Of a stretch of DNA of 64,000 bases, positions 8,498 to 17,967 are shown one piece after another. The translations under genes and the position numbers were made by a program. The notes under the pieces were generated by a model. It did no database searches, was not told where the DNA came from, and saw only the letters and a list, made by a program, of their open reading frames with translations. Within the stretch, counting starts at the first letter, position 1, and the number at the start of each line of letters is the position of its first letter. Origin of the DNA: Saprospiraceae bacterium. GTDB lineage: Bacteria > Bacteroidota > Bacteroidia > Chitinophagales > Saprospiraceae. The DNA lies in NCBI GenBank assembly GCA_020629715.1, contig JAHDCU010000003.1, forward strand, positions 434,879-498,878. Reading direction: 5' to 3'.

Positions 8498-9820
8498 TTA
8501 TCCTCCAAAATCATCGAAGGCTACATTTTCCTCAGGAATACCCCAATCGTCAGCCATCTTAAGTACTGACTGATTCATCATTGGAGGTCCGCAGAAATAT
8601 AATTCTAGATCCTCAGGTGCTTCATGCTTACTCAAAAATTCGTCTATTACTACTTGATGTACGTAACCCTTGAATCCATCTCCTTCTGGGTCATTTAGAT
8701 CCTTTTTAAGTGTCCAGTTGTCCTCTTCTTTCGGGTTGTCAAGTGCAACGGCAAAAGTAAAGTTTGGAAACTGCTTTTCTATTTCTCTAAATTCATTTAT
8801 ATAAAACAACTCCTGTCTTGTACGACCTCCATAGAAGAATGTTACTTTCCTACCTGTCTTCAACGTATGGAACAAGTGAAAGAGATGTGATCTCATAGGA
8901 GCCATACCGGCACCACCACCTATATAAAGCATTTCTGCTTCAGTCGGCTTTATAAAAAACTCGCCATAAGGACCTGAAATAGTCACTTTATCACCTGGCT
9001 TACGATCAAAAATATAAGAAGAACAAATACCAGGATTTACATCCATCCAATCGTTTTTAGCACGATCCCAAGGTGGAGTAGCTATACGTATTGTCAATGA
9101 TACGATATTACCTTCCGCAGGGTGATTGGACATCGAGTATGCTCTGAATATTTCCTCATCGTTAACCATTTTCAATGGCCATAGATTGAATTTATCCCAC
9201 TCCTCTTGAAATTTATCTGGTCTATCATGATGCTCAGGGTGAGCAGTGATATCTATGTTTTTATAATCGACAGTAGTCTTGGGTACATCGATTTGGATAT
9301 AACCTCCTGCCTCAAAATCAAGTGTCTCACCTGGAGGAAGTTTGACAATAAATTCTTTAATAAAGGTTGCTACATTATAATTAGAGATTACCTCGCATTC
9401 CCATTTTTTGATACCAAAGATCTCTTCTGGAATTCTGATCTCCATATCTTCTCTAACCTTCACTTGGCAAGCAAGACGCATACCCTCAGCAGCTTCTTTT
9501 CTTGTCAGGTGATTCATTTCTGTAGGAAGTACATCACCACCACCTTGATCTACATGACATTCACACATGGCACAAGTACCACCACCACCACATGCTGATG
9601 GTAAGAAAACGCTTTTCTCTGAAAGTGCTGTCAATAATGTCGATCCAGGAGAAACCACCAATGGGTTTTCTTCATCACCATTAACAATTATTTTTACATT
9701 ACCCTGTGGTACCAATTGCTTTCGAGCATAAATCAACATCAATGATAATGCAAGTATCACTCCCGAGAATACCACGAGTGACCAAACAATCGGCATAAGA
9801 TCCATTAGTATAAATAACAT
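8498..9820 (-). CDS. nqrF: Na+-translocating NADH:quinone reductase subunit F
   Basis: 440 residues: one N-terminal membrane helix (about 11-32), then a plant-type 2Fe-2S ferredoxin domain with ligands C77, C83, C86 and C118, then a ferredoxin-NADP reductase-like module with the FAD motif RAYSMSN (226-232) and a Gly-rich NADH-binding loop (GGGAGMAPMRS). It is the electron entry subunit: it oxidises NADH on the cytoplasmic face and passes electrons to NqrD/E and NqrC. It is the last gene of a canonical nqrABCDEF set, 26 nt after nqrE. Confidence 0.96.
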   Translation of the reverse strand: MLFILMDLMPIVWSLVVFSGVILALSLMLIYARKQLVPQGNVKIIVNGDEENPLVVSPGSTLLTALSEKSVFLPSACGGGGTCAMCECHVDQGGGDVLPTEMNHLTRKEAAEGMRLACQVKVREDMEIRIPEEIFGIKKWECEVISNYNVATFIKEFIVKLPPGETLDFEAGGYIQIDVPKTTVDYKNIDITAHPEHHDRPDKFQEEWDKFNLWPLKMVNDEEIFRAYSMSNHPAEGNIVSLTIRIATPPWDRAKNDWMDVNPGICSSYIFDRKPGDKVTISGPYGEFFIKPTEAEMLYIGGGAGMAPMRSHLFHLFHTLKTGRKVTFFYGGRTRQELFYINEFREIEKQFPNFTFAVALDNPKEEDNWTLKKDLNDPEGDGFKGYVHQVVIDEFLSKHEAPEDLELYFCGPPMMNQSVLKMADDWGIPEENVAFDDFGG

Positions 9821-9846
9821 AAATACTAGATTTAATAATTGATCAA

Positions 9847-10446
9847 TTAAAATGCAGCTGGGTCGATACCCATCAAACTCATAAATGCGAGTCCCATCAA
9901 ACCTGTCAATAGGAATGCCATTCCCAGTCCTCGTAATGCAGGTGGTACTGCAGAGTACTTAATCTTCTCACGTATAGCTGCAATTGCGATAATTGCCAAA
10001 AACCATCCAAATCCGCCACCCAAACCGAAGGCTACAGATTCTGAAAAATTATATTCTTTGGAGACCATAAATAATGACCCTCCGAGTATTGCACAGTTTA
10101 CTGTAATCAGGGGTAGAAATATACCTAATGAGTTATACAATGATGGCGAAAATTTCTCCACTACCATCTCTACTAATTGCACCATAGATGCAATAACTGC
10201 AATAAAAAGTATAAATCTTAAAAATGTAAGGTCAGTTGCAAATATCCCTCCCTCACTTAATAAATAGGTATTGATCACCCAATTGATTGGCATCGTAATA
10301 CCTAATACAAAGATTACTGCAAGCCCTAGGCCAAAGGCAGTTTTAACCGTTTTGGATACAGCTAAGTAAGAGCACATTCCTAGAAAATAAGACAATGCTA
10401 AATTTTCTATGAATGCTGCTTTCGTAAATATATTTAGTAATTCCAT
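9847..10446 (-). CDS. nqrE: Na+-translocating NADH:quinone reductase subunit E
   Basis: 199 residues and six predicted membrane helices, the family's standard size. NqrE and NqrD are homologous and pack as an inverted pair that holds an iron centre through Cys residues in half-helices; here MCSYLAVS near residue 25 and VNCAILGG near residue 115 provide these Cys residues. It belongs to the nqr operon, 24 nt after nqrD. Confidence 0.95.
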   Translation of the reverse strand: MELLNIFTKAAFIENLALSYFLGMCSYLAVSKTVKTAFGLGLAVIFVLGITMPINWVINTYLLSEGGIFATDLTFLRFILFIAVIASMVQLVEMVVEKFSPSLYNSLGIFLPLITVNCAILGGSLFMVSKEYNFSESVAFGLGGGFGWFLAIIAIAAIREKIKYSAVPPALRGLGMAFLLTGLMGLAFMSLMGIDPAAF

Positions 10447-10470
10447 GATTGGATTTTCTTTCTGTTATGC

Positions 10471-11163
10471 TTATGATATGTCTACTAAGTGAGGTTTCCA
10501 TGCCCTATGTACCCAGATAAGTATTCCGATCACAAACATTGCTGAAGGGAACAAAACCATCAGGTTGTTACTTGCATACCATCCCATCCAAGTAGAAGTC
10601 GTTGTATCTAATAAAAATTCATTAGTAGGACCTATAATTTTAAATCCAAAAATCTCTCCTTTACCAAAGAACTCTCTGAAAAACGCGACAATCAATAATA
10701 TAATACCATATCCTACGCCATTACCGATACCATCTAAAATGGATTCGTAGGGTTTATTAGCTAAGGCAAAAGCCTCTAAACGACCCATGATAATACAATT
10801 AGTAATGATAAGACCAATAAATACTGATAGTTGTTTGTAACTCTCAAAATCAACTGCCTTCAATGTCAACTCTACAATCGTCACAAGAGTAGCTATAATT
10901 ACAAGTTGAACTATCATTCTCACTTGCTTGGGTATTGAGTTTCTCAAAAGCGATGTGAAAAAGTTTGATAATACCGCTACAAATACTACTGCAACCGCCA
11001 TCACTGCGGCATTCTTCATACCCGTGGTTACGGCTAAAGCTGAACAAATACCTAGTACTTGTACCGTAATAGGATTATTATCACTTAAAGGATCGGTAAG
11101 TAACTTACGTTCTTTTTTTCCAAATGTGATTCCAGATTTTTCTGCAACTTTTACGTCTGCCAT
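10471..11163 (-). CDS. nqrD: Na+-translocating NADH:quinone reductase subunit D
   Basis: 230 residues and six predicted membrane helices. It is homologous to NqrE; the Cys residues expected to bind the shared iron centre are in LGICSALAVT (about residue 39) and TNCIIMG (about residue 124). The N-terminal cytoplasmic tail of about 30 residues is lysine-rich. It lies 35 nt downstream of nqrC. Confidence 0.95.
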   Translation of the reverse strand: MADVKVAEKSGITFGKKERKLLTDPLSDNNPITVQVLGICSALAVTTGMKNAAVMAVAVVFVAVLSNFFTSLLRNSIPKQVRMIVQLVIIATLVTIVELTLKAVDFESYKQLSVFIGLIITNCIIMGRLEAFALANKPYESILDGIGNGVGYGIILLIVAFFREFFGKGEIFGFKIIGPTNEFLLDTTTSTWMGWYASNNLMVLFPSAMFVIGILIWVHRAWKPHLVDIS

Positions 11164-11198
11164 AATCTATATTTTATTCGTTTTCTAAAACGAAATAT

Positions 11199-11942
11199 TT
11201 AACTTTTTACACTTTTCAAATAAGGCTCGTAATATTCTAAACCTCTCTCTAGCATTTCCGTCACACCATCTGCAGTGATTGTAGCTCCGGATATCCCATC
11301 TACCTCATAGACATCATCCTTAGCACCGCCCTTGCGAACATATACAGATTTAAAAGTATCTCCATCGTAGATTTTCTTTCCTGTAAACTGTGAATACCAA
11401 CTCTTATTATCTTTAATTTCTGCGCCAAGACCTGGAGTCTCTGCTTTATGGTCAAATGCAACTCCTGCAATCGTATTGAGATCTCCCTCTAAGGCAACAC
11501 AGCCCCAGATTTCATCCCATAGTCCTTTACCTCTTACATACAGAATGTAAAGTTTTTCACCATTGTCCTTATTATAAACATATAGCGGAAGCAACTGCTC
11601 ATCCAATGGTTTTTTCACTTCCTTGGCCATATCGATATTCTCAGCTTTTCCTCCGGGGTATCCGGCACTTTCGACAACAGAAGCATCAACTTCTTGACCT
11701 TTCATATTGAGTACTTTCTGCTCAATCTTATTATTGAATAGAGATATTACCTCATCCTCCGCCATTGCACTAGGTTGTGTTGGCAAGTGAGCCGAAATAG
11801 CTGAAAGAGTAGCCTTTTTGGAATAAAGAGCTTCGTTCTTTTTATGGATAGGTTTTAACCCACTGTACATCCCTGCTAGCGCAAGTGCTACCAAAAGTGT
11901 CATGATTAAAACAAACGTAATTACTGATCTTGTACTATGCAC
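11199..11942 (-). CDS. nqrC: Na+-translocating NADH:quinone reductase subunit C
   Basis: 247 residues: one N-terminal membrane helix and a periplasmic FMN-binding domain. The covalent flavin site SGAT is at residues 218-221, so Thr221 is the expected FMN-phosphothreonine. The start is GTG at 11942, which overlaps the nqrB stop by 8 nt; the next Met would remove most of the membrane helix. It passes electrons between the NqrD/E iron centre and NqrB. A flavin transferase (ApbE) must be encoded elsewhere, since none is in this window. Confidence 0.95.
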   Translation of the reverse strand: MHSTRSVITFVLIMTLLVALALAGMYSGLKPIHKKNEALYSKKATLSAISAHLPTQPSAMAEDEVISLFNNKIEQKVLNMKGQEVDASVVESAGYPGGKAENIDMAKEVKKPLDEQLLPLYVYNKDNGEKLYILYVRGKGLWDEIWGCVALEGDLNTIAGVAFDHKAETPGLGAEIKDNKSWYSQFTGKKIYDGDTFKSVYVRKGGAKDDVYEVDGISGATITADGVTEMLERGLEYYEPYLKSVKS

Positions 11943-13179
11943 GAGCTAAACGTTTTTTGATGTTAGATTCTAAAACATAATGGTCGATAAGTGGAGCGAA
12001 TGTATTCAGGAATAAAATCGCTAACATCCAACCTTCTGGATACGCAGGATTTAATACCCTTACGATCATACCTATGAATCCTATTAAGAATCCATAAATC
12101 CATTTTCCTGTATTGGTTGAAGATGCTGTCACTGGATCGGTAGCCATGAATGCCATAGCAAAAAAGAAACTACCCATATAGAACTGGTACATCCAAGGCA
12201 CCTCCATGAAAGGAGTAGCTCCCCAAGCATTTAGAATAATAGACATAGTCACAGCACCAATGAGCATACTTAACATGATTCTCCATGACGCTATTCCTGT
12301 TGCCAATAATATCAATGCCCCTATGATAACAAGCGGCTTAGACGTCTCACCTATAGATCCTGGGATAGTACCCCAAAACATTTGAGCAACTGAAAACTGC
12401 TCCGTCACTGCTGACCAGCCACCATTATAAGCAAGTCCAAGCGGTGTAGCACCGCTATATCCATCGACTACAGTGGCGGCACTATTAAAGGTAGCGAGAT
12501 CCATCCAACCGAATAATCCATTGAATATATCATGAGCCCATCCGTAACTTGCAGCTGCTCCCGGTGCTAGGCTTTCAAATCCTGACACCCATACTTCATC
12601 ACCAGCAATGGTTGTTGGATATGCGAAGAATACAAACACTCTTGCAAGTAATGCAATATTCCAGATATTCATACCTGTACCACCAAAAGCCTCTTTTCCA
12701 ATAATCACGGCAAAAGCAACAGATACACCCAATATCCATAACGGAATATCTGGTGGCATGATAAGCGGTATGAGCGCCCCTGACACGAGGAATCCTTCTT
12801 CTACGGCATGACCTTTCTTGGCTGCGAAAATAAACTCAATACCGAGTCCAACTAAGTGGGTTACTATAAAAATTGGTAATAACTGGATCAATCCATGCGC
12901 TAACTTAAGGTGGAAACCTTCTAAAAATCCTAGGTGTTCTCCTGCAGCCACAAAATGTTGATGACCAATATTATACGTACCAAATAGATAGCATAACTGC
13001 ATCGCAAGCACAACATGTATCATGGTTCTCTTGAGATCCATGCCATCACGCATATGTACTCCTCCTTTGGTTACTGTATTAGGTGTAAACAAGAAGGTAA
13101 AGAATGCATCATATGTGGTATGAGCGTATTTATTCTTCTTGTCTGGTTCAAATCTTTTTATAAAATCTACTAAAGCCAT
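11935..13179 (-). CDS. nqrB: Na+-translocating NADH:quinone reductase subunit B
   Basis: 414 residues with many membrane helices; it is the Na+-channel subunit that also holds covalent FMN and riboflavin. The flavin attachment motif DGYSGATPL places the modified Thr at about residue 245. It is encoded 26 nt after nqrA and overlaps nqrC by 8 nt, as expected for fixed stoichiometry of the complex. Confidence 0.95.
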   Translation of the reverse strand: MALVDFIKRFEPDKKNKYAHTTYDAFFTFLFTPNTVTKGGVHMRDGMDLKRTMIHVVLAMQLCYLFGTYNIGHQHFVAAGEHLGFLEGFHLKLAHGLIQLLPIFIVTHLVGLGIEFIFAAKKGHAVEEGFLVSGALIPLIMPPDIPLWILGVSVAFAVIIGKEAFGGTGMNIWNIALLARVFVFFAYPTTIAGDEVWVSGFESLAPGAAASYGWAHDIFNGLFGWMDLATFNSAATVVDGYSGATPLGLAYNGGWSAVTEQFSVAQMFWGTIPGSIGETSKPLVIIGALILLATGIASWRIMLSMLIGAVTMSIILNAWGATPFMEVPWMYQFYMGSFFFAMAFMATDPVTASSTNTGKWIYGFLIGFIGMIVRVLNPAYPEGWMLAILFLNTFAPLIDHYVLESNIKKRLARA

Positions 13180-13205
13180 TGGGTTAGTATTCTAATTTTT
13201 ACAAA

Positions 13206-14837
13206 TTATAATTGCTCTCTCATCATCTCAAGACCCTCTCTCAGTATAGATTGGAGTGGTTGCTTAGATGTACATACAAACTCGCATAATGCAAGGTCTT
13301 CCTCAGATAACTCATTAATACCTAGACCTTCCATTCTCTCAAAATCACCTGCCATGATGGCTTTCATCAGATGCTGAGGATAGATATCCATTGGTAGCAC
13401 AGATTCATACTGGCCTGTTACTACAAATGCTCTTCCTTCTCCGTGCATATTTGTTTCTCCTTCAAACTGAAAATTAGGCATCAGAAATGAAGGGAATGTT
13501 CTAGATAAACTTGGACGTGGAGCTAATGGTAATAACCAACCAAATAATTCGTAGCTATCTCCCTCTGTAATCGCAGTAATCTGATTATCTCTAAACCTAA
13601 GAAAGTTGTCTTCAGTCACTTGTTTTCCAGTAAGAACATTACCAGATATTACTCTCGAATTCTCCTTTATTAGTCCTTTGGTCAAATCTCCTATATGAGC
13701 ACCTTGGTATGTTTTTACAATTGCATTGGACTTCATACCCGCACCGGCAAGTACTACATGTCTTTCCGTTCTATACTCACCTGAAGTCATTAAATGACCA
13801 AGTGTAATCAAATCATTGACACTTAATGTCCATACATTGGTACCATTGGCTATTGGAGCAATGTGGTGTATCTGTACACCAACGTTACCATATGGATGCT
13901 TACCATCAAACCAGTGAATCTCTGCATTTTCAAAACTATTGAAAACACTATTGGCTGCATCATCAGCTTTTGCATCTAAGCCAAGATAAACCTTACCTTC
14001 CGTCAATCTATTCAGTGTATTGATTGCATTTTGAATAGCCAGTTTATTTTCAGCAGCTATTGCTTCATAGTTAGGCGCCAAAGGTGCAGAATCAAAAGTA
14101 CTTATGAATACATTGGTAGGAACACCATCTAAAGCAGGTACAATGTCAAATGGACGTTGATTGATCATAGTCCATCCTCCACTAGCCGCCAAATAAGTCA
14201 CCAAATCTTCCCTAGAAGATTCATTGATAGAAGGTACCTCATGTTGTGTATACGCATTATCCTTATCCGCTAAAATTACGATCGTATCGATAGACCTTTT
14301 CTCTGCTCTATTGATTTCAATAACTTCTCCACTTACTGGAGACACATATTTAATTTCTGGTCTTTTCTTATCGAAAAAGATGACATCACCTGCTTTTACC
14401 TCCTGACCAACTTCTACCTCAACCTTTGGTATCGGAGACATCTCGATAAAATCCTTAGGAGAAATAGCGAAGCGCTGTACTGACCTCTGATGATCAACGT
14501 CAGTTGCCTCTCCCAAAAGATTAATAGTAAAGCCTTTAGATAGCTTGTGGTAAGTCTTTTTACTGGCAAAAGTTGGCACCTTTCCCACAAATAAATTGGA
14601 AATACTTGGGAATACACCGTAATCTCCATCAGAAGTATCTAAGCCCTGTTTACTGGCTTCTACATTAAGTAGGTTATCGGATAATGATATGATGGCACCG
14701 ATCAAAATAATAAAGCCCACAGCAACCAAGGACCAAATCAAATAGTTGGAAGAACCACCTGAGGATTGGCAATAGATATCTGTTGACAATAATAATATTG
14801 AGAGGAGCGCAAATATTCTAATTGATATATGTTTCAA
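13206..14837 (-). CDS. nqrA: Na+-translocating NADH:quinone reductase subunit A with N-terminal signal and membrane anchor
   Basis: 543 residues, about 95 longer than usual NqrA (around 450). The NqrA domain starts near KLSKGFTINLLG (98-109). It is preceded by a signal-peptide-like segment (1-24, ending DIYCQ), a Ser/Gly linker and a strong membrane helix (about 32-52, YLIWSLVAVGFIILIGAIISL), then a roughly 45-residue connector. The start is TTG at 14837, the only in-frame start before the helix; a stop lies nine codons upstream and the first in-frame ATG lies inside the NqrA domain. A cleaved signal followed by this helix would leave the body cytoplasmic, as needed. NqrA binds quinone. GTG codons near residues 84 and 87 are weaker alternative starts. 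Confidence 0.93.
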   Translation of the reverse strand: MKHISIRIFALLSILLLSTDIYCQSSGGSSNYLIWSLVAVGFIILIGAIISLSDNLLNVEASKQGLDTSDGDYGVFPSISNLFVGKVPTFASKKTYHKLSKGFTINLLGEATDVDHQRSVQRFAISPKDFIEMSPIPKVEVEVGQEVKAGDVIFFDKKRPEIKYVSPVSGEVIEINRAEKRSIDTIVILADKDNAYTQHEVPSINESSREDLVTYLAASGGWTMINQRPFDIVPALDGVPTNVFISTFDSAPLAPNYEAIAAENKLAIQNAINTLNRLTEGKVYLGLDAKADDAANSVFNSFENAEIHWFDGKHPYGNVGVQIHHIAPIANGTNVWTLSVNDLITLGHLMTSGEYRTERHVVLAGAGMKSNAIVKTYQGAHIGDLTKGLIKENSRVISGNVLTGKQVTEDNFLRFRDNQITAITEGDSYELFGWLLPLAPRPSLSRTFPSFLMPNFQFEGETNMHGEGRAFVVTGQYESVLPMDIYPQHLMKAIMAGDFERMEGLGINELSEEDLALCEFVCTSKQPLQSILREGLEMMREQL

Positions 14838-14869
14838 TTCTTTTTGCTTTTAGAATTTCAAAATCGCCA

Positions 14870-14897
14870 CAAAGATATTTTATTAAAATATTAACAA
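14870..14897 (-). promoter_or_regulatory. Housekeeping promoter of the nqr operon
   Basis: On the minus strand TTG (14897-14895), a 17-nt spacer and TATCTTTG (14877-14870) match the Bacteroidota consensus TTG-N17-23-TAnnTTTG exactly. A start just after it would leave about 29 nt before the nqrA TTG codon, in an A-rich context typical of initiation in this phylum. nqr can therefore be expressed independently of pnuC upstream. Confidence 0.75.
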
Positions 14898-14940
14898 GGA
14901 ATACTTAGGTCTTGTTTACACCGATTTAACTTATTTAGAC

Positions 14941-15546
14941 TCAATCCACATAATTCAAAATTTCACTTTTCCACCTTATGTACCCCAATACTGCCATAAA
15001 CGTAAAGATGATCATCATGATGGAAAACAAATATGCTCCCTGAGAAGGGTAAATATAAAATGCATAGATCAAATCACAGACTATAAAGTATATCCAGTTT
15101 TCTAGTTTTCTCTTCACGAGTAAAAAAGTAGCTAAAATTAAGTAACTGGTGGTCAAAGAATCGATATACGTCTTATCAAATAAAAAGTACATATCAACTA
15201 TATATGCCAGCAACAGACCTATTATAAAACCTACAACTATGACCTTTACATGGTCTTTTAAGGTCAAGTTGGTAATTTTCAATTCCTCGGAGGGGTTATC
15301 CGAACCCTTTGACCACATCACGATTCCATAAACGCTCATTAACCCATAATAGCCTTGCAAAACACAATCAAACAACAAATTATACTGAACAAGACTTACA
15401 TAGGCCCAACAAGCTGAAGCCAACAATCCAAAAATGAAGCAGGCACTTTTGTTTTTAACAGCTAGCCAAATATAGATTATACTAAAAATATTGGCCAACC
15501 AATCATATTTGGTAAAGGTAGCTAAAGATGTAATGATTTCATTCAT
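14941..15546 (-). CDS. pnuC: PnuC-family nicotinamide riboside transporter
   Basis: 201 residues with about seven membrane helices, the PnuC length. Family signatures are the aromatic segments YIWLAVKN near residue 26, QGYYGLMSVYGIVMW near residue 64 and LENWIYFIVCDLIYAFYIY near residue 150. It imports nicotinamide riboside (possibly another B-vitamin precursor, since PnuX and PnuT relatives carry riboflavin or thiamine). It overlaps the end of the upstream PorE-like gene by 8 nt, so it is co-transcribed with T9SS genes while lying just upstream of the NADH-consuming nqr operon. Confidence 0.87.
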   Translation of the reverse strand: MNEIITSLATFTKYDWLANIFSIIYIWLAVKNKSACFIFGLLASACWAYVSLVQYNLLFDCVLQGYYGLMSVYGIVMWSKGSDNPSEELKITNLTLKDHVKVIVVGFIIGLLLAYIVDMYFLFDKTYIDSLTTSYLILATFLLVKRKLENWIYFIVCDLIYAFYIYPSQGAYLFSIMMIIFTFMAVLGYIRWKSEILNYVD

Positions 15547-17932
15547 GATCGGGTAAGATCACAGCTTTGAACCATACCTCTGTTACTATTGGATCTGTAT
15601 TAGATAATATATCTATTACCTTTTCTACTGGACCTGGACCCTGATCAGTACTGTTGAAGACTGCTCTTATGACTCCCTTATTACCAGGAGCGATATCACC
15701 CTGCGTCCATTCGATATCGGTACACTTGCAAGAAGTAACAAGGTCAATTTTAAGATCTTCTTTACCCTTATTGGTAAACCAATAAAGTAACTCATAAACC
15801 TCTCCCTGAAGAATCGTATCTAAATCAATCACGGTCTCCTCAAAGGCGATAACAGGAACTGTATCGTATACGTAATCTCTATATTGGATACTACTCTTTA
15901 CTTTTTTTTGAGTACTTATGATCTCTCTTTTGATCTCTATGGTTTCTGGACCTGCAAGGATCTTAAATTCAGTACGACGGTTAAATCTATGTTCCTCATC
16001 AGTACATTCTACCTTGTCTTTACATTGATTCAATATACGAGCCTCACCATATCCTTTGGCAACTACACGTTTGTCATCGATACCTTTCTTCTCTAACCAC
16101 GTTTTAGCACTTTCTGCTCTACGTTGAGACAGGTCTCTATTGTATCTCTTAGGACCTTGACTATCAGTATGTGATGACAATTCAATGACCATATCAGGAT
16201 ACTGATCCAATAAGCTTTTGAGATATTCTAAACTTGGCTCAGCATCTGGTAAAATTTTGTCATCGTCGAAGTCGTAATAAATATTATTCAGTCTAATGGG
16301 CTCATTGATAGTCACAATTTCAACTTCTGGTTCCTTTGGCCTAGGCTTGAGTTTTACCTCTTTTTTGACCGTATAGTCATCCAATATACCTATCGTATTG
16401 AAAGATATAGTATCTGGATAATACCCTTCTCTGGTAATCGTAGCACGATATTGATGATCAGGAACTAATAAAAAGTTGAATTCATGACCAGTCTGATTAG
16501 TCTTACTCTGAGTGTCTATATCTTCTGGTGCAGACATATCAGTAAGTTCAAAAGCAGCTCCATTAAGAGGTCCATTTTCATCAACTACTGTTGCTAGTAA
16601 GTCGATCACAAGCTCAGCAATACTAAACTGATATATATCATCGCAGCACGTCTTACCCTCTAACCTTTTCTTGTTCTTATCAGGCCTATTACTGGTCAAA
16701 AAACCCGTGAGACCGTCTGGGCTGAAATACATACTTTTATCATCGTAACTTGTGTTATAGTTATACCCTATATTGGTCACATCACTCCAAGTCGAACCGT
16801 CCCAAATCGAATAAAATATATCTAAGCCCCCCATGCCTGGGTGACCGTTTGAGCTAAAATATAAAGTCCCATCTTGATAAAATGGTGATTGTTCATCACC
16901 AGATGTATTGATTTTATCCCCCAGATTTACAGGCAATGAATATTCTCCATCACCCTTACGAGTAGCATAATAAATGTCATAACCGCCGTAGCCGCCGTCC
17001 ATATCTGAAGTAAAATATAATACTTCATTTCCAAAAAGATCTCCTGATCTCGGATGAGTTGCAATATAATCACCGTTGACACCTTTCAACTCAGTAGCTG
17101 CTGACCAACCCGCATCTTGACGATAGGAAACAAATATTTTTGATTCTGTCAAAGTATTTCCTCTAAGTAAAGCTCTTGTAAAGTACATTCGTCTCCCATC
17201 TGCTGAAAAACTTGGGTTGGATGTATGATATCCGGGTCTATTGATATGCTCACCAAGTTGTACTGGATCTACAAAAACTCCCTTATCGTCTCGAGTTGCT
17301 TTAAAAATAGCCGCCGTTGTACTCTCTCCATTTTCCTCTACCTCAATTTTCTTATTATCATCAAAACCGCCATAATATAAGGTACCATCGGTAAATAATA
17401 CGGGACTATATTCTGATTGACCTTTATTGATTTTCTTACCTGCAAATGCAACCATGGTTGCAATATTTTCTTCATACTCATTGAGTCGTGCGATACCATT
17501 GACCGCTACTACAGCTTTTTTCCTTAATTCTTCATCGTCGGTCTCTGAGATAAATACTCTGAGCTCTTCATTGGCTTCTACATACTTACCTTGAGACTTC
17601 AATACCATACCTAGATCGTAACGTAGATCAGAGTTAAATCCTTCTTTGTCCATTTTTAATATGCGGCTGTAGATTCGCTCCGCTTTTTTATAATCTTTAG
17701 TGACCATGACGCTGAGGTCGGCAATATTTAACGCCAACTCGTTGTTTTTCTCCTCTTTGTAGGCTTTTTCATACCATTCTAAGGCATTAAAATAGTCACC
17801 ACTATCAGCACTCATTTCAGCCGTCTCTATCATCTGCTGATAGGTATTGGTTGTTGGCGGCTGGGCAAAGGCTATAGCAGCATTTAAAACGAGTATAAAA
17901 AGAATATAAAATTTAGTATTCATAGTGATCAT
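15539..17932 (-). CDS. PorE-like T9SS-associated OmpA protein with C-terminal DUF1573 domain
   Basis: 797 residues. After a signal peptide (about 1-24) come TPR-like helices (about 30-150), a PD40-type beta-propeller (about 170-430, repeats such as NPSFSADGRRMYF and YFSSNGHPGMGGLDIFYS), a carboxypeptidase-regulatory-like domain (about 455-540), an OmpA peptidoglycan-binding domain (about 555-675, DFDDDKILP then SSHTDSQG, NRDLSQRRA) and a final DUF1573-like beta domain (about 695-795, CKCTDIEW). The first four domains follow the PorE order, a protein that anchors the T9SS to peptidoglycan. The DUF1573 extension is unusual. It lies directly downstream of the PorP/SprF gene. ATG at 17923 is an alternative start. 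Confidence 0.87.
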   Translation of the reverse strand: MITMNTKFYILFILVLNAAIAFAQPPTTNTYQQMIETAEMSADSGDYFNALEWYEKAYKEEKNNELALNIADLSVMVTKDYKKAERIYSRILKMDKEGFNSDLRYDLGMVLKSQGKYVEANEELRVFISETDDEELRKKAVVAVNGIARLNEYEENIATMVAFAGKKINKGQSEYSPVLFTDGTLYYGGFDDNKKIEVEENGESTTAAIFKATRDDKGVFVDPVQLGEHINRPGYHTSNPSFSADGRRMYFTRALLRGNTLTESKIFVSYRQDAGWSAATELKGVNGDYIATHPRSGDLFGNEVLYFTSDMDGGYGGYDIYYATRKGDGEYSLPVNLGDKINTSGDEQSPFYQDGTLYFSSNGHPGMGGLDIFYSIWDGSTWSDVTNIGYNYNTSYDDKSMYFSPDGLTGFLTSNRPDKNKKRLEGKTCCDDIYQFSIAELVIDLLATVVDENGPLNGAAFELTDMSAPEDIDTQSKTNQTGHEFNFLLVPDHQYRATITREGYYPDTISFNTIGILDDYTVKKEVKLKPRPKEPEVEIVTINEPIRLNNIYYDFDDDKILPDAEPSLEYLKSLLDQYPDMVIELSSHTDSQGPKRYNRDLSQRRAESAKTWLEKKGIDDKRVVAKGYGEARILNQCKDKVECTDEEHRFNRRTEFKILAGPETIEIKREIISTQKKVKSSIQYRDYVYDTVPVIAFEETVIDLDTILQGEVYELLYWFTNKGKEDLKIDLVTSCKCTDIEWTQGDIAPGNKGVIRAVFNSTDQGPGPVEKVIDILSNTDPIVTEVWFKAVILPDHE

Positions 17933-17967
17933 TAATACTGATGGTCAAACGAGTGGTACGTAAAAAA

